From: Candidatus Borkfalkia avistercoris
Lineage (GTDB): Bacteria; Bacillota; Clostridia; Christensenellales; Borkfalkiaceae
Direction of reading: 5' to 3'
Assembly: GCA_019115995.1 (NCBI GenBank)
Contig: DXCL01000026.1
Location: 62,001 to 126,000 of the forward strand
DNA: 64,000 nt
Shown here: one piece after another, positions 51,277-60,211 of the stretch
How the letters are laid out: every line of letters begins with the position of its first letter
How positions within the stretch are numbered: position 1 is the first letter of the stretch
Position numbers and translations under genes: made by a program
Notes under the pieces: generated by a model
The model's database searches: none
Seen by the model: only the letters and a program-made list of their open reading frames with translations
Told to the model about the DNA's origin: nothing

Positions 51277-54090
51277 ATGAAAGACGAAATATTTGTAAAG
51301 GGCGCAAAAGAAAATAATTTAAAAAATATCGACGTGCATATCCCGCGCGACAAGTTGGTCGTATTCACAGGGCTTTCCGGCAGCGGCAAATCTACGCTCG
51401 CCTTCGACACCATTTTTGCCGAAGGGCAGAGGCGGTATGTGGAGAGCCTCTCTTCCTATGCGCGCCAGTTTTTGGGGCAGATGGAAAAGCCTGACGTGGA
51501 ATTTATCGATGGGCTTTCTCCCGCCATTTCCATCGACCAGAAAACGACTTCGCACAATCCGCGCTCTACGGTGGGCACCGTTACGGAAATTTACGATTAT
51601 ATGCGGTTGCTCTTTGCGCGCGTCGGGATCCCGCATTGCCCCAAATGCGGCAGGGAGATACGCCGCCAGACGGTGGACGAGATCGCCGATAAAGTCATGG
51701 CGATGTCCGAGGGTAGTAAGATCCTCGTCAACGCGCCCGTCGTTCGCGGCAGAAAAGGGGAGTATGCCAAAGAGTTCGAGGCGTTCCGCAAAAGCGGATT
51801 TGCCAGGGTCAAGGTTGACGGCATCGTTTACGATCTGCAAGAGGACATCAGGCTGGAAAAAAATGTCAAGCATAACATCAGCGTGGTCGTAGACAGGCTG
51901 GTCGTGAAAGACGGCATTCAGAAGCGGCTCACGGACAGTTTGGAAACCGCCTTAAAGCTTGCGGACGGCTTGGTCGTGATCGATTGCGACGGAAAAGAGG
52001 AACTCTATTCCACAAAGTACGCCTGCCCCGATTGCGGCGTCAGCATAGAAGAGATAGAGCCGCGCCTCTTTTCTTTCAATACCCCGTACGGCGCCTGCCC
52101 CGAATGTTCGGGTTTGGGGTTCAAGCAGATCGTGGACGAGGCGCTCATCTGCCCCGACAAGAGCAAATCTCTCCGCGAAGGCGCGATAAAAGTCGGCGGT
52201 TGGTTTTTGGACAGTCAGAAAACGAACAATATGTATGTCGAGGCGGTCGCAAAGCATTATGGCATCAATATGGATATACCCGTGCGCGACCTGCCGAAGG
52301 AGCAATACGATATTCTCATGTACGGCTCGGGCGGGGAAAAGATCGACATGCAGTACGACGCGTACAACTTCCACGGTACCTATAAGATCGCGTGGGAGGG
52401 TTTTGTAAATTCGCTCACCCGCCGCTATCAGAATACGGAGAGCGAGGGGGTAAAGGGGGAGATCGAGCGCTACATCACCGATCTTCCGTGCCCTTCCTGC
52501 GGAGGAAAGAGGCTGAAAAAAGAGGCTTTAAGCGTCTATGTGGGAGGCAAGAATATTGCGGAACTGTGCGATATGTCCGTAGAAGATCTGTATGCCTTTT
52601 TCGACGCGCTTCAACTCACGCAAACGGAACATATGATCGCGGACGTCATTTTAAAGGAGATCAGGGCCCGCCTGAACTTCTTGCGCAACGTGGGGCTCTC
52701 TTATCTTAACCTTGCGCGCAGTGCGGGCACGCTTTCGGGCGGGGAAGCGCAGCGCATTCGCCTTGCCACGCAGATCGGCAGCGGCCTTACGGGGGTATTG
52801 TATATCCTCGACGAGCCGAGCATCGGCCTGCATCAGCGGGATAACGAAAAGCTGCTCAATACGCTGAAAAACCTGCGCGATCTCGGCAATACCCTCATTG
52901 TCGTCGAGCACGACGAGGATACCATGCGTGCGGCGGATTATATCGTCGACATCGGCCCCAAGGCGGGTGTTCACGGCGGTGAAGTCGTGGCGGCGGGTAC
53001 GGTGGAGGACGTGATGAACTGCCCGAATTCCATTACGGGCGATTACCTTTCGGGAAGGAGAAAAATTGAAGTGCCTCCCGTAAGGCAGGCGCCGGACGGA
53101 AGATGGTTCAAGGTCAGAAATTGCCGCCAGAACAATCTGAAAGGGATCGACGTAGAGATCCCCGTGGGATTGTTTACCGCGGTCACGGGCGTTTCGGGAT
53201 CGGGCAAAAGCTCGCTCGTGAACGAGATCATTTATCCCTTTATGGCAAACGAGCTCAACGGCGCGCATATCCCTACGGGCAAATGCGACGGGTGCGAGGG
53301 GCTTGGGTATTTCGACAAAGTAATCGCCATCGATCAGTCTCCCATCGGCAGGACGCCGCGGAGCAACCCAGCTACGTATACGGGCGTTTTCGGGCTGATC
53401 CGCGAGCTCTTTGCCGCGACGCCCGACGCGCGCGAAAGGGGGTACAAGGCGGGCAGATTTTCCTTCAACGTGTCGGGCGGCAGGTGTGAACATTGCTTCG
53501 GCGACGGCATCATTAAAATCGAGATGCACTTTTTGCCGGATATTTTCGTGCCATGCGAGGTGTGCGGCGGCAAACGGTATAACCGTGAGACGCTGGAAGT
53601 GCGTTACAAGGGCAAAAATATTGCCGAGGTGCTTGACATGACGATAGAGGAGGCATGCGAGTTTTTTAAACCTGTTACCTCCGTCTATAACAAGCTGAAA
53701 ACGATCAACGACGTAGGTCTCGGTTATATCAAACTCGGGCAGAGCGCGACCACGCTTTCGGGCGGGGAAGCGCAGCGCGTAAAGCTGGCGACGGAGCTTT
53801 CCAAACGTTCTACGGGGCGCACCTGCTATATCCTCGATGAGCCGACGACCGGGCTGCACAGCTACGACGTAGACAAGCTCATACAGGTGCTGCAAAAGCT
53901 CAAAGCGGCAGGCAATACGGTCATCGTCATCGAACACAATCTCGACGTGATCAAGGTCGCAGACTGGATAGTCGACCTCGGCAAAGAGGGCGGAGATTTC
54001 GGCGGGGAGATCGTGGCGACGGGTACGCCCGAGCAGATCGCGGCGTGCGAGGAGAGTTATACGGGGCGTTTTCTCAAAAAAATGCTGTAA
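51277..54090 (+). CDS. uvrA: Excinuclease ABC subunit A
   Basis: A 937-residue damage-sensing ATPase with two ABC modules. The first Walker A is [14 protein letters not shown], the second [14 protein letters not shown]; signatures are [21 protein letters not shown] and [20 protein letters not shown], with Walker [16 protein letters not shown] and [15 protein letters not shown]. Zinc-binding Cys pairs occur at CPDCG...CPECSG and CEHCFGDG...CEVCGG. The length is normal. Confidence 0.97.
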   Translation: MKDEIFVKGAKENNLKNIDVHIPRDKLVVFTGLSGSGKSTLAFDTIFAEGQRRYVESLSSYARQFLGQMEKPDVEFIDGLSPAISIDQKTTSHNPRSTVGTVTEIYDYMRLLFARVGIPHCPKCGREIRRQTVDEIADKVMAMSEGSKILVNAPVVRGRKGEYAKEFEAFRKSGFARVKVDGIVYDLQEDIRLEKNVKHNISVVVDRLVVKDGIQKRLTDSLETALKLADGLVVIDCDGKEELYSTKYACPDCGVSIEEIEPRLFSFNTPYGACPECSGLGFKQIVDEALICPDKSKSLREGAIKVGGWFLDSQKTNNMYVEAVAKHYGINMDIPVRDLPKEQYDILMYGSGGEKIDMQYDAYNFHGTYKIAWEGFVNSLTRRYQNTESEGVKGEIERYITDLPCPSCGGKRLKKEALSVYVGGKNIAELCDMSVEDLYAFFDALQLTQTEHMIADVILKEIRARLNFLRNVGLSYLNLARSAGTLSGGEAQRIRLATQIGSGLTGVLYILDEPSIGLHQRDNEKLLNTLKNLRDLGNTLIVVEHDEDTMRAADYIVDIGPKAGVHGGEVVAAGTVEDVMNCPNSITGDYLSGRRKIEVPPVRQAPDGRWFKVRNCRQNNLKGIDVEIPVGLFTAVTGVSGSGKSSLVNEIIYPFMANELNGAHIPTGKCDGCEGLGYFDKVIAIDQSPIGRTPRSNPATYTGVFGLIRELFAATPDARERGYKAGRFSFNVSGGRCEHCFGDGIIKIEMHFLPDIFVPCEVCGGKRYNRETLEVRYKGKNIAEVLDMTIEEACEFFKPVTSVYNKLKTINDVGLGYIKLGQSATTLSGGEAQRVKLATELSKRSTGRTCYILDEPTTGLHSYDVDKLIQVLQKLKAAGNTVIVIEHNLDVIKVADWIVDLGKEGGDFGGEIVATGTPEQIAACEESYTGRFLKKML

Positions 54091-54102
54091 TTATACGAAA
54101 GA

Positions 54103-54152
54103 TGATAAGAGGCGGATCGCATGTGCGTTCCGCCTCTTATCATATAATTTTT
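54103..54152. terminator. Terminator after uvrA
   Basis: TGATAAGAGGCGGA (54103-54116) pairs perfectly with TCCGCCTCTTATCA (54129-54142), 14 pairs, followed by TATAATTTTT. The stem also lies just after the stop of the convergent minus-strand gene. Confidence 0.88.
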
Positions 54153-54197
54153 ACTGTTTTCATCCTGATTTAACAGTAGTATGTCTGACATAAACCG

Positions 54198-54575
54198 TTA
54201 AAAAACGTTTTCAAAGGAGATGCTGTACGTTTTAGGTATCTGCTCGCAGATCGTAAGGAGCACTTCGATTTTTGAGAGGGCGTCGTCATAATTTTTTGTT
54301 TCCACATAGCTTACCGCCTCGCCGAGCCAGTAATCTATATAAGAAATGTCGTTATGCGGAATAACGGCGTGCAGCTTTTTCTTTTCGCTGTCCCACAGCA
54401 TTTTTACCGCGTCGGCGTCTGTTCGTACGGCGTCGCCGTCGCGCACTTTTTCTTCGAGCGCGGTCAGGGCGGTTTCCAGCCGATCGAATTGATTGTTTAC
54501 GAAAAAGTTTTCTGCTGCGGCGGCGCCTGCGATGAGTAAAGCGGAGATGATGACGGAAAGGATCGTTTTTACCAT
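54198..54575 (-). CDS. DUF4363 family protein
   Basis: A 125-residue protein with one N-terminal membrane helix (VKTILSVIISALLIAGAAAA) and a helical extracytoplasmic part of about 95 residues (FDRLETALTALEEKVRDGDAVRTDADAVKMLWDSEKKKLHAVIPHNDISYIDYWLGEAVSYVETKNYDDALSKIEVLLTICEQI). It matches DUF4363, which in Clostridia usually follows a YetF-like gene as here, overlapping it by seven bases. GGAGG precedes the start. Function unknown. Confidence 0.8.
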   Translation of the reverse strand: MVKTILSVIISALLIAGAAAAENFFVNNQFDRLETALTALEEKVRDGDAVRTDADAVKMLWDSEKKKLHAVIPHNDISYIDYWLGEAVSYVETKNYDDALSKIEVLLTICEQIPKTYSISFENVF

Positions 54576-55261
54576 GACCTGCCCTCCGGAAGTTCGATGC
54601 GGAAGGAGCGGTAAGCCTGCCCGTAATTCTGCATATAAATTTTGCCGTTTCCGTCCAGCGTCATAATAAAAACGCTGCGCCTTTTCCTAACATTCTGTCG
54701 GTGCAGAATATCGTCGAAAAACTGTTCGTCAAGATGGATCTTTTCCAGGTTTGTCTTATTATATTTTCCCTCTTCTATAATGATAAGGGGAACGGATGGC
54801 TCGCCTTCCCGTTCGCTCTTTTCCTTGGGCATGGCGGAAAAGTTGCCGTTTGCCTCATACAGGGCATAGTCTACGTCGTCGAAAGAAAAATACCCGGCGC
54901 CCCGCATGGATTCGATGAGGTCTGAAACATCGAGGCTGTTCTTTTTCAGCTGCGTTATGTCTATGCCGCTCTTGTTTATAACGATCGACGGTTTTCCTCC
55001 GAGTATCGCTTTGAACGGTTTGCATTTCAGATCGATGATGAGCATGATCTGGTGCAGTAAAAATATCGTGAGGATAGAGACCGCTCCGTATAAAAGCGGT
55101 ATCGAGGTATCCGCCATCGGAATGCAGGCAAGCTCGGCGATCAGAAGGGTGATGACCAGCTCGAAGGGCTGCATTTCCCCGATCTGCCGCTTTCCCATCA
55201 TGCGCATCACGGCGAGCAGCGCGAGAAAGATGAGCGCCGTTCTGAGAAAAATAAGTCCCAT
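54569..55261 (-). CDS. YetF-like DUF421 membrane protein
   Basis: A 230-residue protein with three N-terminal helices (from MGLIFLRTALIFLALLAVMRMMGKRQIGEMQPFELVITLLIAELACIPMADTSIPLLYG) and a cytoplasmic domain beginning CKPFKAILGGKPSIVINKSGIDITQLKKNSLDVSDLIESMRGAGYFSFDDVDYALYEANGNFS. The motif RMMGKRQIGEMQPFELVI is the DUF421 hallmark. In Bacilli the family is linked to spore membranes, but this is not shown here. Start 55261 is preferred; the frame runs on without homology to 55354. Confidence 0.87.
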   Translation of the reverse strand: MGLIFLRTALIFLALLAVMRMMGKRQIGEMQPFELVITLLIAELACIPMADTSIPLLYGAVSILTIFLLHQIMLIIDLKCKPFKAILGGKPSIVINKSGIDITQLKKNSLDVSDLIESMRGAGYFSFDDVDYALYEANGNFSAMPKEKSEREGEPSVPLIIIEEGKYNKTNLEKIHLDEQFFDDILHRQNVRKRRSVFIMTLDGNGKIYMQNYGQAYRSFRIELPEGRSW

Positions 55262-55315
55262 ACCCGCAGTATGCGGCGGCAAAAAAAATTTATTCCGCAA
55301 ACGGCGCCGTTCCGC

Positions 55316-55344
55316 TTGCAAATATATAAAAAATGTTCTATAAT
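55316..55344 (+). promoter_or_regulatory. Promoter of the THF riboswitch and folT
   Basis: TTGCAA (55316-55321) and TATAAT (55339-55344), 17-base spacer. Transcription should start just before the riboswitch. Confidence 0.8.
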
Positions 55345-55348
55345 GTCG

Positions 55349-55455
55349 GTACAAATGCAGAGTAGCCGAGGCGCGTTAAGTGTTGCGAAACGGGACGTTG
55401 TTCGCAAACGAAAGGGGATTTCCCCCTGCGGTGCTGTTCGGCGCGTCCGTTGTAT
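55349..55455 (+). promoter_or_regulatory. Tetrahydrofolate (THF) riboswitch
   Basis: The RNA carries the conserved THF-I blocks in order: AGAGTAG (55359-55365), GCGCGTTAAGTG (55371-55382), GGGACGTTG (55392-55400), ACGAAAGG (55408-55415) and CTGCGGTG (55426-55433), then GCGTCCG (55443-55449). GTACAA (55349-55354) can pair with TTGTAT (55450-55455) as a closing stem. The class binds reduced folates and lowers expression of folate genes; here it precedes a folate transporter gene, which fits. Confidence 0.88.
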
Positions 55456-55499
55456 AAAAGACGCTCTTATCGGCAAAGAGCGCGACTGTTATTCTTCGG

Positions 55500-55528
55500 A
55501 CCTCTCAGAAAATTCGGGAGGTTTTTTT
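55500..55528 (+). terminator. Riboswitch expression platform: terminator that also covers the ribosome site
   Basis: ACCTCTC (55500-55506) pairs with GGGAGGT (55516-55522), with seven T (55522-55528) directly before ATG 55531. The same GGGAGG is the only ribosome site for folT, so the hairpin could both end transcription and hide the site when folate is bound. A second hairpin (CGCTCTT 55462-55468 with AAGAGCG 55476-55482) lies between. Confidence 0.75.
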
Positions 55529-55530
55529 CT

Positions 55531-56181
55531 ATGTCTTCTAAATTGTCGAATTGTATGTTTACGAAGTTTTTTGCTTCACTTTCACTCGCGAAAAAGATCG
55601 CGTATCTTGCGGTTTTTATCGCTCTCAGCGTCGTCGTCAATTCGTTTATTGAAATTTCTACGCCGAGCACGAAGATCACGTTTACCTACTTTATCTGCTT
55701 TTTCGCCGGTTTTTTGCTCGGCCCGCTGCCCGGATTTGCCGTCGGCTTTTTGGGCGACGCGATCGGCTTTTTGCTCGTTCCGCAAGACGTGTACTGGCTG
55801 TTCGGGCTTACGCTCGGTCTGTTCGGCATGATCGCCGGATTCGTGAGAAAACTCCCCCTGCGCGGCAGGACGGGCGTTTTCGGCAAGGCATGCATCGCTT
55901 TGCTGATCAACTATCTGTTTATTACCTGCTTCGTCAATTCCCTCGTCAATTACAGTTATCTGTATATTTTTCTTCCGAATATCGTCGAAGGGAAGACCTT
56001 TTGGGTCTATCTCACGGGCAGGCTGGTCACCCAGACGATCGTATATGCGGTGAACGTCGCCGCGGTCGCCGTGGTGCTTTCCGTTTTTGTAACGACAAAG
56101 CTCCTCGGCTTTTTCAAGGAAGAGCTCGCTGTGCGCGCGCCTGCCGTACGGAACGATTCGCCCGAGCCTAAGATCTCTTGA
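55531..56181 (+). CDS. folT: Folate ECF transporter substrate-binding subunit
   Basis: A 216-residue S component of an energy-coupling-factor transporter, with about six helices. The start SLAKKIAYLAVFIALSVVVNSFIEISTPSTKITFTYFICFFAGFLLGPLPGFAVGFLGDAIGFLL is typical of the folate group, and the THF riboswitch upstream supports folate or a folate-like substrate. The ATPase and T subunits (ecfA, ecfT) are not in the window and must be shared from elsewhere. It overlaps the convergent flippase gene by 14 bases. Start 55531 is set by GGGAGG at 55516-55521. Confidence 0.88.
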   Translation: MSSKLSNCMFTKFFASLSLAKKIAYLAVFIALSVVVNSFIEISTPSTKITFTYFICFFAGFLLGPLPGFAVGFLGDAIGFLLVPQDVYWLFGLTLGLFGMIAGFVRKLPLRGRTGVFGKACIALLINYLFITCFVNSLVNYSYLYIFLPNIVEGKTFWVYLTGRLVTQTIVYAVNVAAVAVVLSVFVTTKLLGFFKEELAVRAPAVRNDSPEPKIS

Positions 56182-57670
56182 CGAGCAGTTTTGCCCATTT
56201 CGGTTCGGCGAGCCCGAGCGCGAACAAAAAGAGCGCGTCTGCCGCGAGGAGTATTGCGCCCGTCAATATCACCGCGGGAAACAGGGGCATGACGGATACG
56301 AACAGATTGCGCAGCAGCGCTCCCAATAAACATACGGGCAGGATGCTGACGGCGCAGATTAGGGTGTGCTTTAAAAAGCGCACCTTTTCTTTGCTCTTTT
56401 TAACGATGAGTCTGAGGTTGAGCGCGCAGGAGATGACGGCGCTCGCCGCCGTGCCTGCGATCTGGGCATATATCCCGATGTATGCGGGCAAAAACCAGGT
56501 GCATAAAAGCGTCGCCGCCGCGCCGATGAAAAAGTAGCCGCACGTCTGCTTTTCGTAGCCAACCGAATTCAAGATGCTTGTGGTGATCATGGAAATGCTC
56601 GTTGGCAGCAGCATGAAGCAGCAGCGCTTGATGATGCGCCCGCATTCCTCGTTGTCGAATAAGAGCACGCCGAGATCCTCTCCGAGGGCAAACAGTGCGG
56701 GAATGATCGCGCATGCGACGAGGCAGGTGAGCTTCAACGCCTTTTCGATGTTGTCTTTCAGCTGCCTGTGGTTGCCGCGGTAAAAGTTTTCGGCGAGTTC
56801 CGGCACCATTACGAGCGCGAGCGAGCCGATGAGCGTTGCGGGAATGGAGAGCACGGGCATGCTCATGCCCATGACCACGCCGATGCCGCTCATCGCTTCC
56901 GCCGAACTCATGCCCGCCGCGATCAGCCTTGCGGGGAGGATCAGAGAGATCACGGTATTGATGAGAGAGGAGGAGGTGCGCATGCCCGTGATGGGCAGGG
57001 CGGAGGCGAGCAGCGGCTTCATCTGTGCGCGCGGATCCGCGAGCTTTCCGCCTTTTACGAAAAAGTAGATCATGGAGAGCGTAAAGGAAACGAGGTAGGA
57101 AAAGACGATCGCGAAGGCGATGCGCTTGGCGCCGTCGAATACGCTCGTCATGCCGCCCACGAGAAATACGCCCATGGCGATCATGCACAGCTCTTCCACG
57201 AGGTCTATCACGCAATAAGGAACGAATTTTTTATTCCCCCAGAGCGCACCGCGTATAACGGAATAGACGGAGTTAAAAGTGAGCGCGGGCAGGAGGATCA
57301 TCAAAAGCGACATGCATCGCGCGTCCGAAAAGATAAAATCGAACAGGTCGTGCCCGAAAAACAGAATGCAGAACACGGGCACGGAAAAGACGAGTACCGC
57401 CACGATCGCCGCCGTCACGGTGGAGTGTTCCGCTTTTTTGTCTCCTCGCGTGCGGTGCTTGGTGATCAGCCGCGAAACGGTCAGCGGAATGCCGGAAGAG
57501 GTCGCGGTGACCAGTACCGCGAACACGGAGAGCGCGAGCTGATACAGCCCCATGCCCTCCGAGCCGAGCGTGCGCGAAAGAATGATGCGATATAAAAACC
57601 CGAAGAATTTTTCCGCTACCGAAAACACGGTCACATAAGCGGCGGTTCTGTAAATATTTTCTTTGCTCAA
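56168..57670 (-). CDS. MurJ/SpoVB-type polysaccharide/lipid flippase
   Basis: A 500-residue membrane protein with about 14 helices. The start NIYRTAAYVTVFSVAEKFFGFLYRIILSRTLGSEGMGLYQLALSVFAVLVTATSSGIPLTVSRLI is characteristic of the SpoVB/MurJ polysaccharide-transport family. GSEGMGLYQ, AISVIRGALWG-like YSVIRGALWGNKKFVPYCV and MSGIGVVMGMSMPVLSIPATLIGSLALVMVPELAE are family blocks. The likely role is moving peptidoglycan precursor lipid II across the membrane, in vegetative cells or during sporulation. The start is TTG at 57670 since no ATG precedes the family N-terminus. A TATAAT on the minus strand at plus 57749-57754 may be its -10, with no clear -35. Confidence 0.87.
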   Translation of the reverse strand: MSKENIYRTAAYVTVFSVAEKFFGFLYRIILSRTLGSEGMGLYQLALSVFAVLVTATSSGIPLTVSRLITKHRTRGDKKAEHSTVTAAIVAVLVFSVPVFCILFFGHDLFDFIFSDARCMSLLMILLPALTFNSVYSVIRGALWGNKKFVPYCVIDLVEELCMIAMGVFLVGGMTSVFDGAKRIAFAIVFSYLVSFTLSMIYFFVKGGKLADPRAQMKPLLASALPITGMRTSSSLINTVISLILPARLIAAGMSSAEAMSGIGVVMGMSMPVLSIPATLIGSLALVMVPELAENFYRGNHRQLKDNIEKALKLTCLVACAIIPALFALGEDLGVLLFDNEECGRIIKRCCFMLLPTSISMITTSILNSVGYEKQTCGYFFIGAAATLLCTWFLPAYIGIYAQIAGTAASAVISCALNLRLIVKKSKEKVRFLKHTLICAVSILPVCLLGALLRNLFVSVMPLFPAVILTGAILLAADALFLFALGLAEPKWAKLLVKRS

Positions 57671-57853
57671 AGCTTGTTCCGTCCCCGAAAAATTTGCGGC
57701 GCTTTTTGGCGAAACGGCTCAAAAAATGTCACAATTTATTATATCTTAACGTCGGCGCGTTTATGATTGCCCGCGGCTCCGAAAATAACGCGGCAGACGG
57801 CGTTTTCCGTAAGGTTCGTGTTCTTCGCTTTTGCGCGTTATTTATAGGTTTGA

Positions 57854-57876
57854 CCTCGCTTTTGCGGGGCTTTTTT
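57854..57876 (+). terminator. Short hairpin with T-run before the LysM-like gene
   Basis: CCTCGC (57854-57859) pairs with GCGGGG (57864-57869, one G-T pair) and is followed by CTTTTTT. It may end any transcript begun upstream on the plus strand or act as a leader element. The rest of 57671-57928 holds only the flippase promoter region and the weak TATAAT at 57915. Confidence 0.45.
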
Positions 57877-57928
57877 AATTTTTACGCCGGGTGTATATTT
57901 TTGTGCGGCCTGCATATAATAAAATGCT

Positions 57929-58240
57929 ATGGATCTGCGGAACGAAAAAAATCCGTTCGGGCTGTGCCGTTTTTGTCGCGGAGACGACCTCTCTGCGCTC
58001 TGCTGCGAAGCGGGTATACCTGAACTCGCCGCCGTGCGGCTGAATCGCCTTGTGCGTCCGCCCGAGGAAGGGGAGCTGCTCCTCTTTCCGACGGGTCGCT
58101 TTGTTGTGCGCTCCGCCGAAGCGGGCGATACGGCGGCCTCGGTCTGTGCGGCGTGCGGCATGGACGGTGCGGAATTTACCCTTTTCAACGGGGCAGAGAT
58201 ATTCCCCGGTCAGGAGCTTCTGATACGGATCAAAGAGTAA
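57929..58240 (+). CDS. Small cysteine-rich protein with two LysM-like repeats
   Basis: A 103-residue protein. Both halves resemble LysM modules: FGLCRFCRGDDLSALCCEAGIPELAAVRLNRLVRPPEEGELLLFP and RFVVRSAEAGDTAASVCAACGMDGAEFTLFNGAEIFPGQELLIRIKE, with the GDT/GDD turn, a helix-helix core and the GQELLI or GELLLF strand. Six Cys are spread in CxxC or CC pairs. No signal peptide is seen, unusual for a cell-wall-binding LysM protein. TATAAT at 57915-57920 puts the predicted transcript start within a few bases of ATG 57929, so the message may be nearly leaderless; the -35 (TGTATA 57892-57897) is poor. Confidence 0.65.
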   Translation: MDLRNEKNPFGLCRFCRGDDLSALCCEAGIPELAAVRLNRLVRPPEEGELLLFPTGRFVVRSAEAGDTAASVCAACGMDGAEFTLFNGAEIFPGQELLIRIKE

Positions 58241-58328
58241 CAACGGGCGGCGGCTTTTCATATATTGGAATATAAAGACCGCATTATGCGGATGTCTTTA
58301 CTGAATTTTTAACATTCGGAGGTTGAAA

Positions 58329-59009
58329 ATGTCATTTTATTCTAATTTTCAGACGGACAAATGTCCCGGCCCCATCAACGGGAATCCGCTGAACGGTCTG
58401 AATGAAAAGGTCTGCATTCAGGCGCAGCGCGTTTTCGACGCCTGTATCCGCCAGGGGCAGACGGACGGAATCGTGCTTTCTATCGTGGATCCCGTTCCCG
58501 CGAATCCTACATATCCGCTCACATTCATCAGCGCGAGGAGCACTTCTTCCGCGGGCACGGTGACGGCGTTTCAGATCGACCGTCTGCCGGACAGGGCAAA
58601 CTGCGCGCGGGTGCAGGCTTCCGTCGATATTCCCGTCGAGGTCGTTTACACCGACGCGAACGGGACGGAGGGTAAAGCGAGCGCGACGATCACGGTTACG
58701 GAAGACGTTATCCTGTTTGTGCCGCAGCCGTCCATCATGCCTTACGAGGTGCAGGCGGTGGTGAGCGCCGTCGCGCCCGAGGGCAGCTTCAATGCCGAAA
58801 ACAATACATTCGTCATTGACGCATGCATCACGGTGATTTTGAAGATCATCATCAACGTAGACCTGCTCGTTCCTTCCTACGGCTATTGCGTCATACCGCC
58901 CGCGCAGGAATATACGCAGGAGGTCTGTGCCGGATTTTTTGAACTGCCCCTGTATCCGCAGGGCAATTGCGGCGGCTCGTCAGGCTGCGGTTCGGGCTGC
59001 GGCAAGTAA
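58329..59009 (+). CDS. Conserved hypothetical protein with Gly-Cys-rich tail
   Basis: A 226-residue protein of unknown function. The N-terminal part, CPGPINGNPLNGLNEKVCIQAQRVFDACIRQ, contains Cys at both ends; the rest looks like two beta-rich domains (LSIVDPVPANPTYPLTFISARSTSSAGTVTAFQID and VTEDVILFVPQPSIMPYEVQAVVSAVAPEG). The end GNCGGSSGCGSGCGK is rich in Gly and Cys. The KVCIQAQRVFDACIRQ block resembles the KVCxKVxxVYDW-type start of spore-coat or exosporium proteins, a weak resemblance. No signal peptide is seen. Start 58329 has GGAGG six bases before it. Confidence 0.6.
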   Translation: MSFYSNFQTDKCPGPINGNPLNGLNEKVCIQAQRVFDACIRQGQTDGIVLSIVDPVPANPTYPLTFISARSTSSAGTVTAFQIDRLPDRANCARVQASVDIPVEVVYTDANGTEGKASATITVTEDVILFVPQPSIMPYEVQAVVSAVAPEGSFNAENNTFVIDACITVILKIIINVDLLVPSYGYCVIPPAQEYTQEVCAGFFELPLYPQGNCGGSSGCGSGCGK

Positions 59010-59022
59010 AGTAGGGTCAACG

Positions 59023-59055
59023 AAAAAGCCGGTATTTTATAATATCGGCTTTTTT
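59023..59055 (+). terminator. Terminator after the Gly-Cys-tailed protein gene
   Basis: AAAAAGCCGGTATT (59023-59036) pairs with AATATCGGCTTTTT (59041-59054, one G-T pair) around a four-base loop, with a T-run. Confidence 0.85.
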
Positions 59056-59079
59056 ATTTTATCATATTTGGAGGAAAAG

Positions 59080-59259
59080 ATGCCGAACGAAGAAAACACG
59101 GAAAGGGAAGATCGTTGCATGATCTGCGGAAAGCCGGGCGCGCATAAAATCTGCGACTGTTGCAGGGAAAGCCTCGCTCTCTGCGATATAGAAGATCTCC
59201 TTATACGCAAGATACGCGGCGAAAAATGCGGGGCGCATGCCGCAAACGCTTTCAAATAA
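59080..59259 (+). CDS. Small zinc-finger-like protein
   Basis: A 59-residue protein: RCMICGKPGAHKICDCCRESLALCDIEDLLIRKIRGEKCG. CMIC and CDCC give a four-Cys zinc site of the treble-clef kind. GGAGG (59070-59074) precedes ATG 59080. Such small zinc proteins are common in Clostridia and lack known function. It lies between the terminator above and the promoter for the phosphoesterase. Confidence 0.65.
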   Translation: MPNEENTEREDRCMICGKPGAHKICDCCRESLALCDIEDLLIRKIRGEKCGAHAANAFK

Positions 59260-59278
59260 GCGCGAGTTATGGTAAAAT
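59250..59278 (+). promoter_or_regulatory. Promoter of the phosphoesterase gene
   Basis: TTTCAA (59250-59255) and TAAAAT (59273-59278), 17-base spacer, TG extension at 59270-59271. The -35 is poor. Confidence 0.55.
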
Positions 59279-59307
59279 AGAGGAAAAATTTTGCGGGTGG
59301 GCGATAC

Positions 59308-60006
59308 ATGAAAGTCTTTGCCGTAAGCGATCTGCACCTTCCGGGCGGGCAGGATAAGCCGATGGACGTGTTCGGAGGAAACTGGACGGGGCATCTCGAT
59401 AAGATCAGGTCGGATTGGCGGGAAAAAGTTTCCGAAAACGATGCCGTTCTCATAGCGGGAGATATAAGTTGGGCGATGACGTTGGAGCAGGCTCTGCCCG
59501 ATCTGCGCGCGCTCGGCGATCTCCCCGGCAAAAAAATATTTATCCGCGGCAACCACGATTACTGGTGGTCGGGCATTACCGCTCTGCGCAGGAGCGCGCC
59601 CGACGATTCTTTTTATTTTTTGCAAAACGATTGTGTCCGTTTTGACGGTCTGGTCGTTTGCGGTTCGCGGGGTTGGGTGTGCCCGGGCAGCGCGGATTTT
59701 GCCGAGGAAGATCGGAAGATCTATGCGCGGGAGGGAGAGCGCTTCCGCCTCGTATTTCAGAACGTGGAAAAGGCGCGCCGTGAAGGGGATAAACTGATCT
59801 GCATGATCCATTATCCGCCGTTCAACGCCAAAAAGGAGGATACGCTCTTTACCGCCGCGTTCGAAAAGTACGGGGCGGACAAGGTCGTGTACGGGCACCT
59901 GCACGGAAATGCGGGCGCATACGCCATGCGCACGGAGCGCAACGGGATAGAGTATATCCTTACGTCCTGCGACCTGCTCGGTTTCCGCCTTGCGCAAATT
60001 TATTGA
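59308..60006 (+). CDS. Calcineurin-like metallophosphoesterase
   Basis: A 232-residue cytoplasmic enzyme with two metals. Motifs are VFAVSDLHLPGG (DxH), LIAGDISWAMT (GDxx), FIRGNHDYWW (GNHD), ICMIHYPPF (H) and VYGHLHGNAGAY (GHxH). It belongs to the group of short MPE proteins with the GNHDYWW loop, substrate unknown. A ribosome site GGGTGGG lies before the ATG. It ends before the pyr operon promoter. Confidence 0.9.
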   Translation: MKVFAVSDLHLPGGQDKPMDVFGGNWTGHLDKIRSDWREKVSENDAVLIAGDISWAMTLEQALPDLRALGDLPGKKIFIRGNHDYWWSGITALRRSAPDDSFYFLQNDCVRFDGLVVCGSRGWVCPGSADFAEEDRKIYAREGERFRLVFQNVEKARREGDKLICMIHYPPFNAKKEDTLFTAAFEKYGADKVVYGHLHGNAGAYAMRTERNGIEYILTSCDLLGFRLAQIY

Positions 60007-60026
60007 GAAAAAATTTTTTGAATCGC

Positions 60027-60055
60027 TTTACTTTGCCGTGCCGTTATGGTACAAT
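60027..60055 (+). promoter_or_regulatory. Promoter of the pyr operon
   Basis: TTTACT (60027-60032) and TACAAT (60050-60055), 17-base spacer, TG extension at 60047-60048. The leader to pyrR is about 150 bases. Confidence 0.75.
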
Positions 60056-60169
60056 AAAACGACGAAGGCTTTAATGAGTCGGTACGGAGATGCCGCAAAG
60101 TCGTTCGGGCAAAAGAGTGAAAAAGAATCGAATTTCGACAAGTTTTTTCCTTGCTTGTTTGAACGTATA

Positions 60170-60202
60170 TCCGCGCATGATTTCCGTGCGCGGATTTTTT
60201 TG
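60170..60202 (+). terminator. Attenuator in the pyrR leader
   Basis: ATCCGCGCA (60170-60178) pairs perfectly with TGCGCGGAT (60188-60196), followed by seven T, ending just before the pyrR ribosome site GGAGG at 60203-60207. A terminator in a long leader before pyrR is the usual layout of PyrR-controlled attenuation, in which PyrR with UMP binds the leader and favours this terminator. I could not place a clear PyrR-binding loop. Confidence 0.8.
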
Positions 60203-60211
60203 GAGGCAGAC

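Noticed and set aside
60060..60170. A T-box or standard PyrR element in the pyr leader
   Set aside because: No specifier loop or conserved T-box sequence was found, and the PyrR loop consensus could not be placed; only the terminator is reported.
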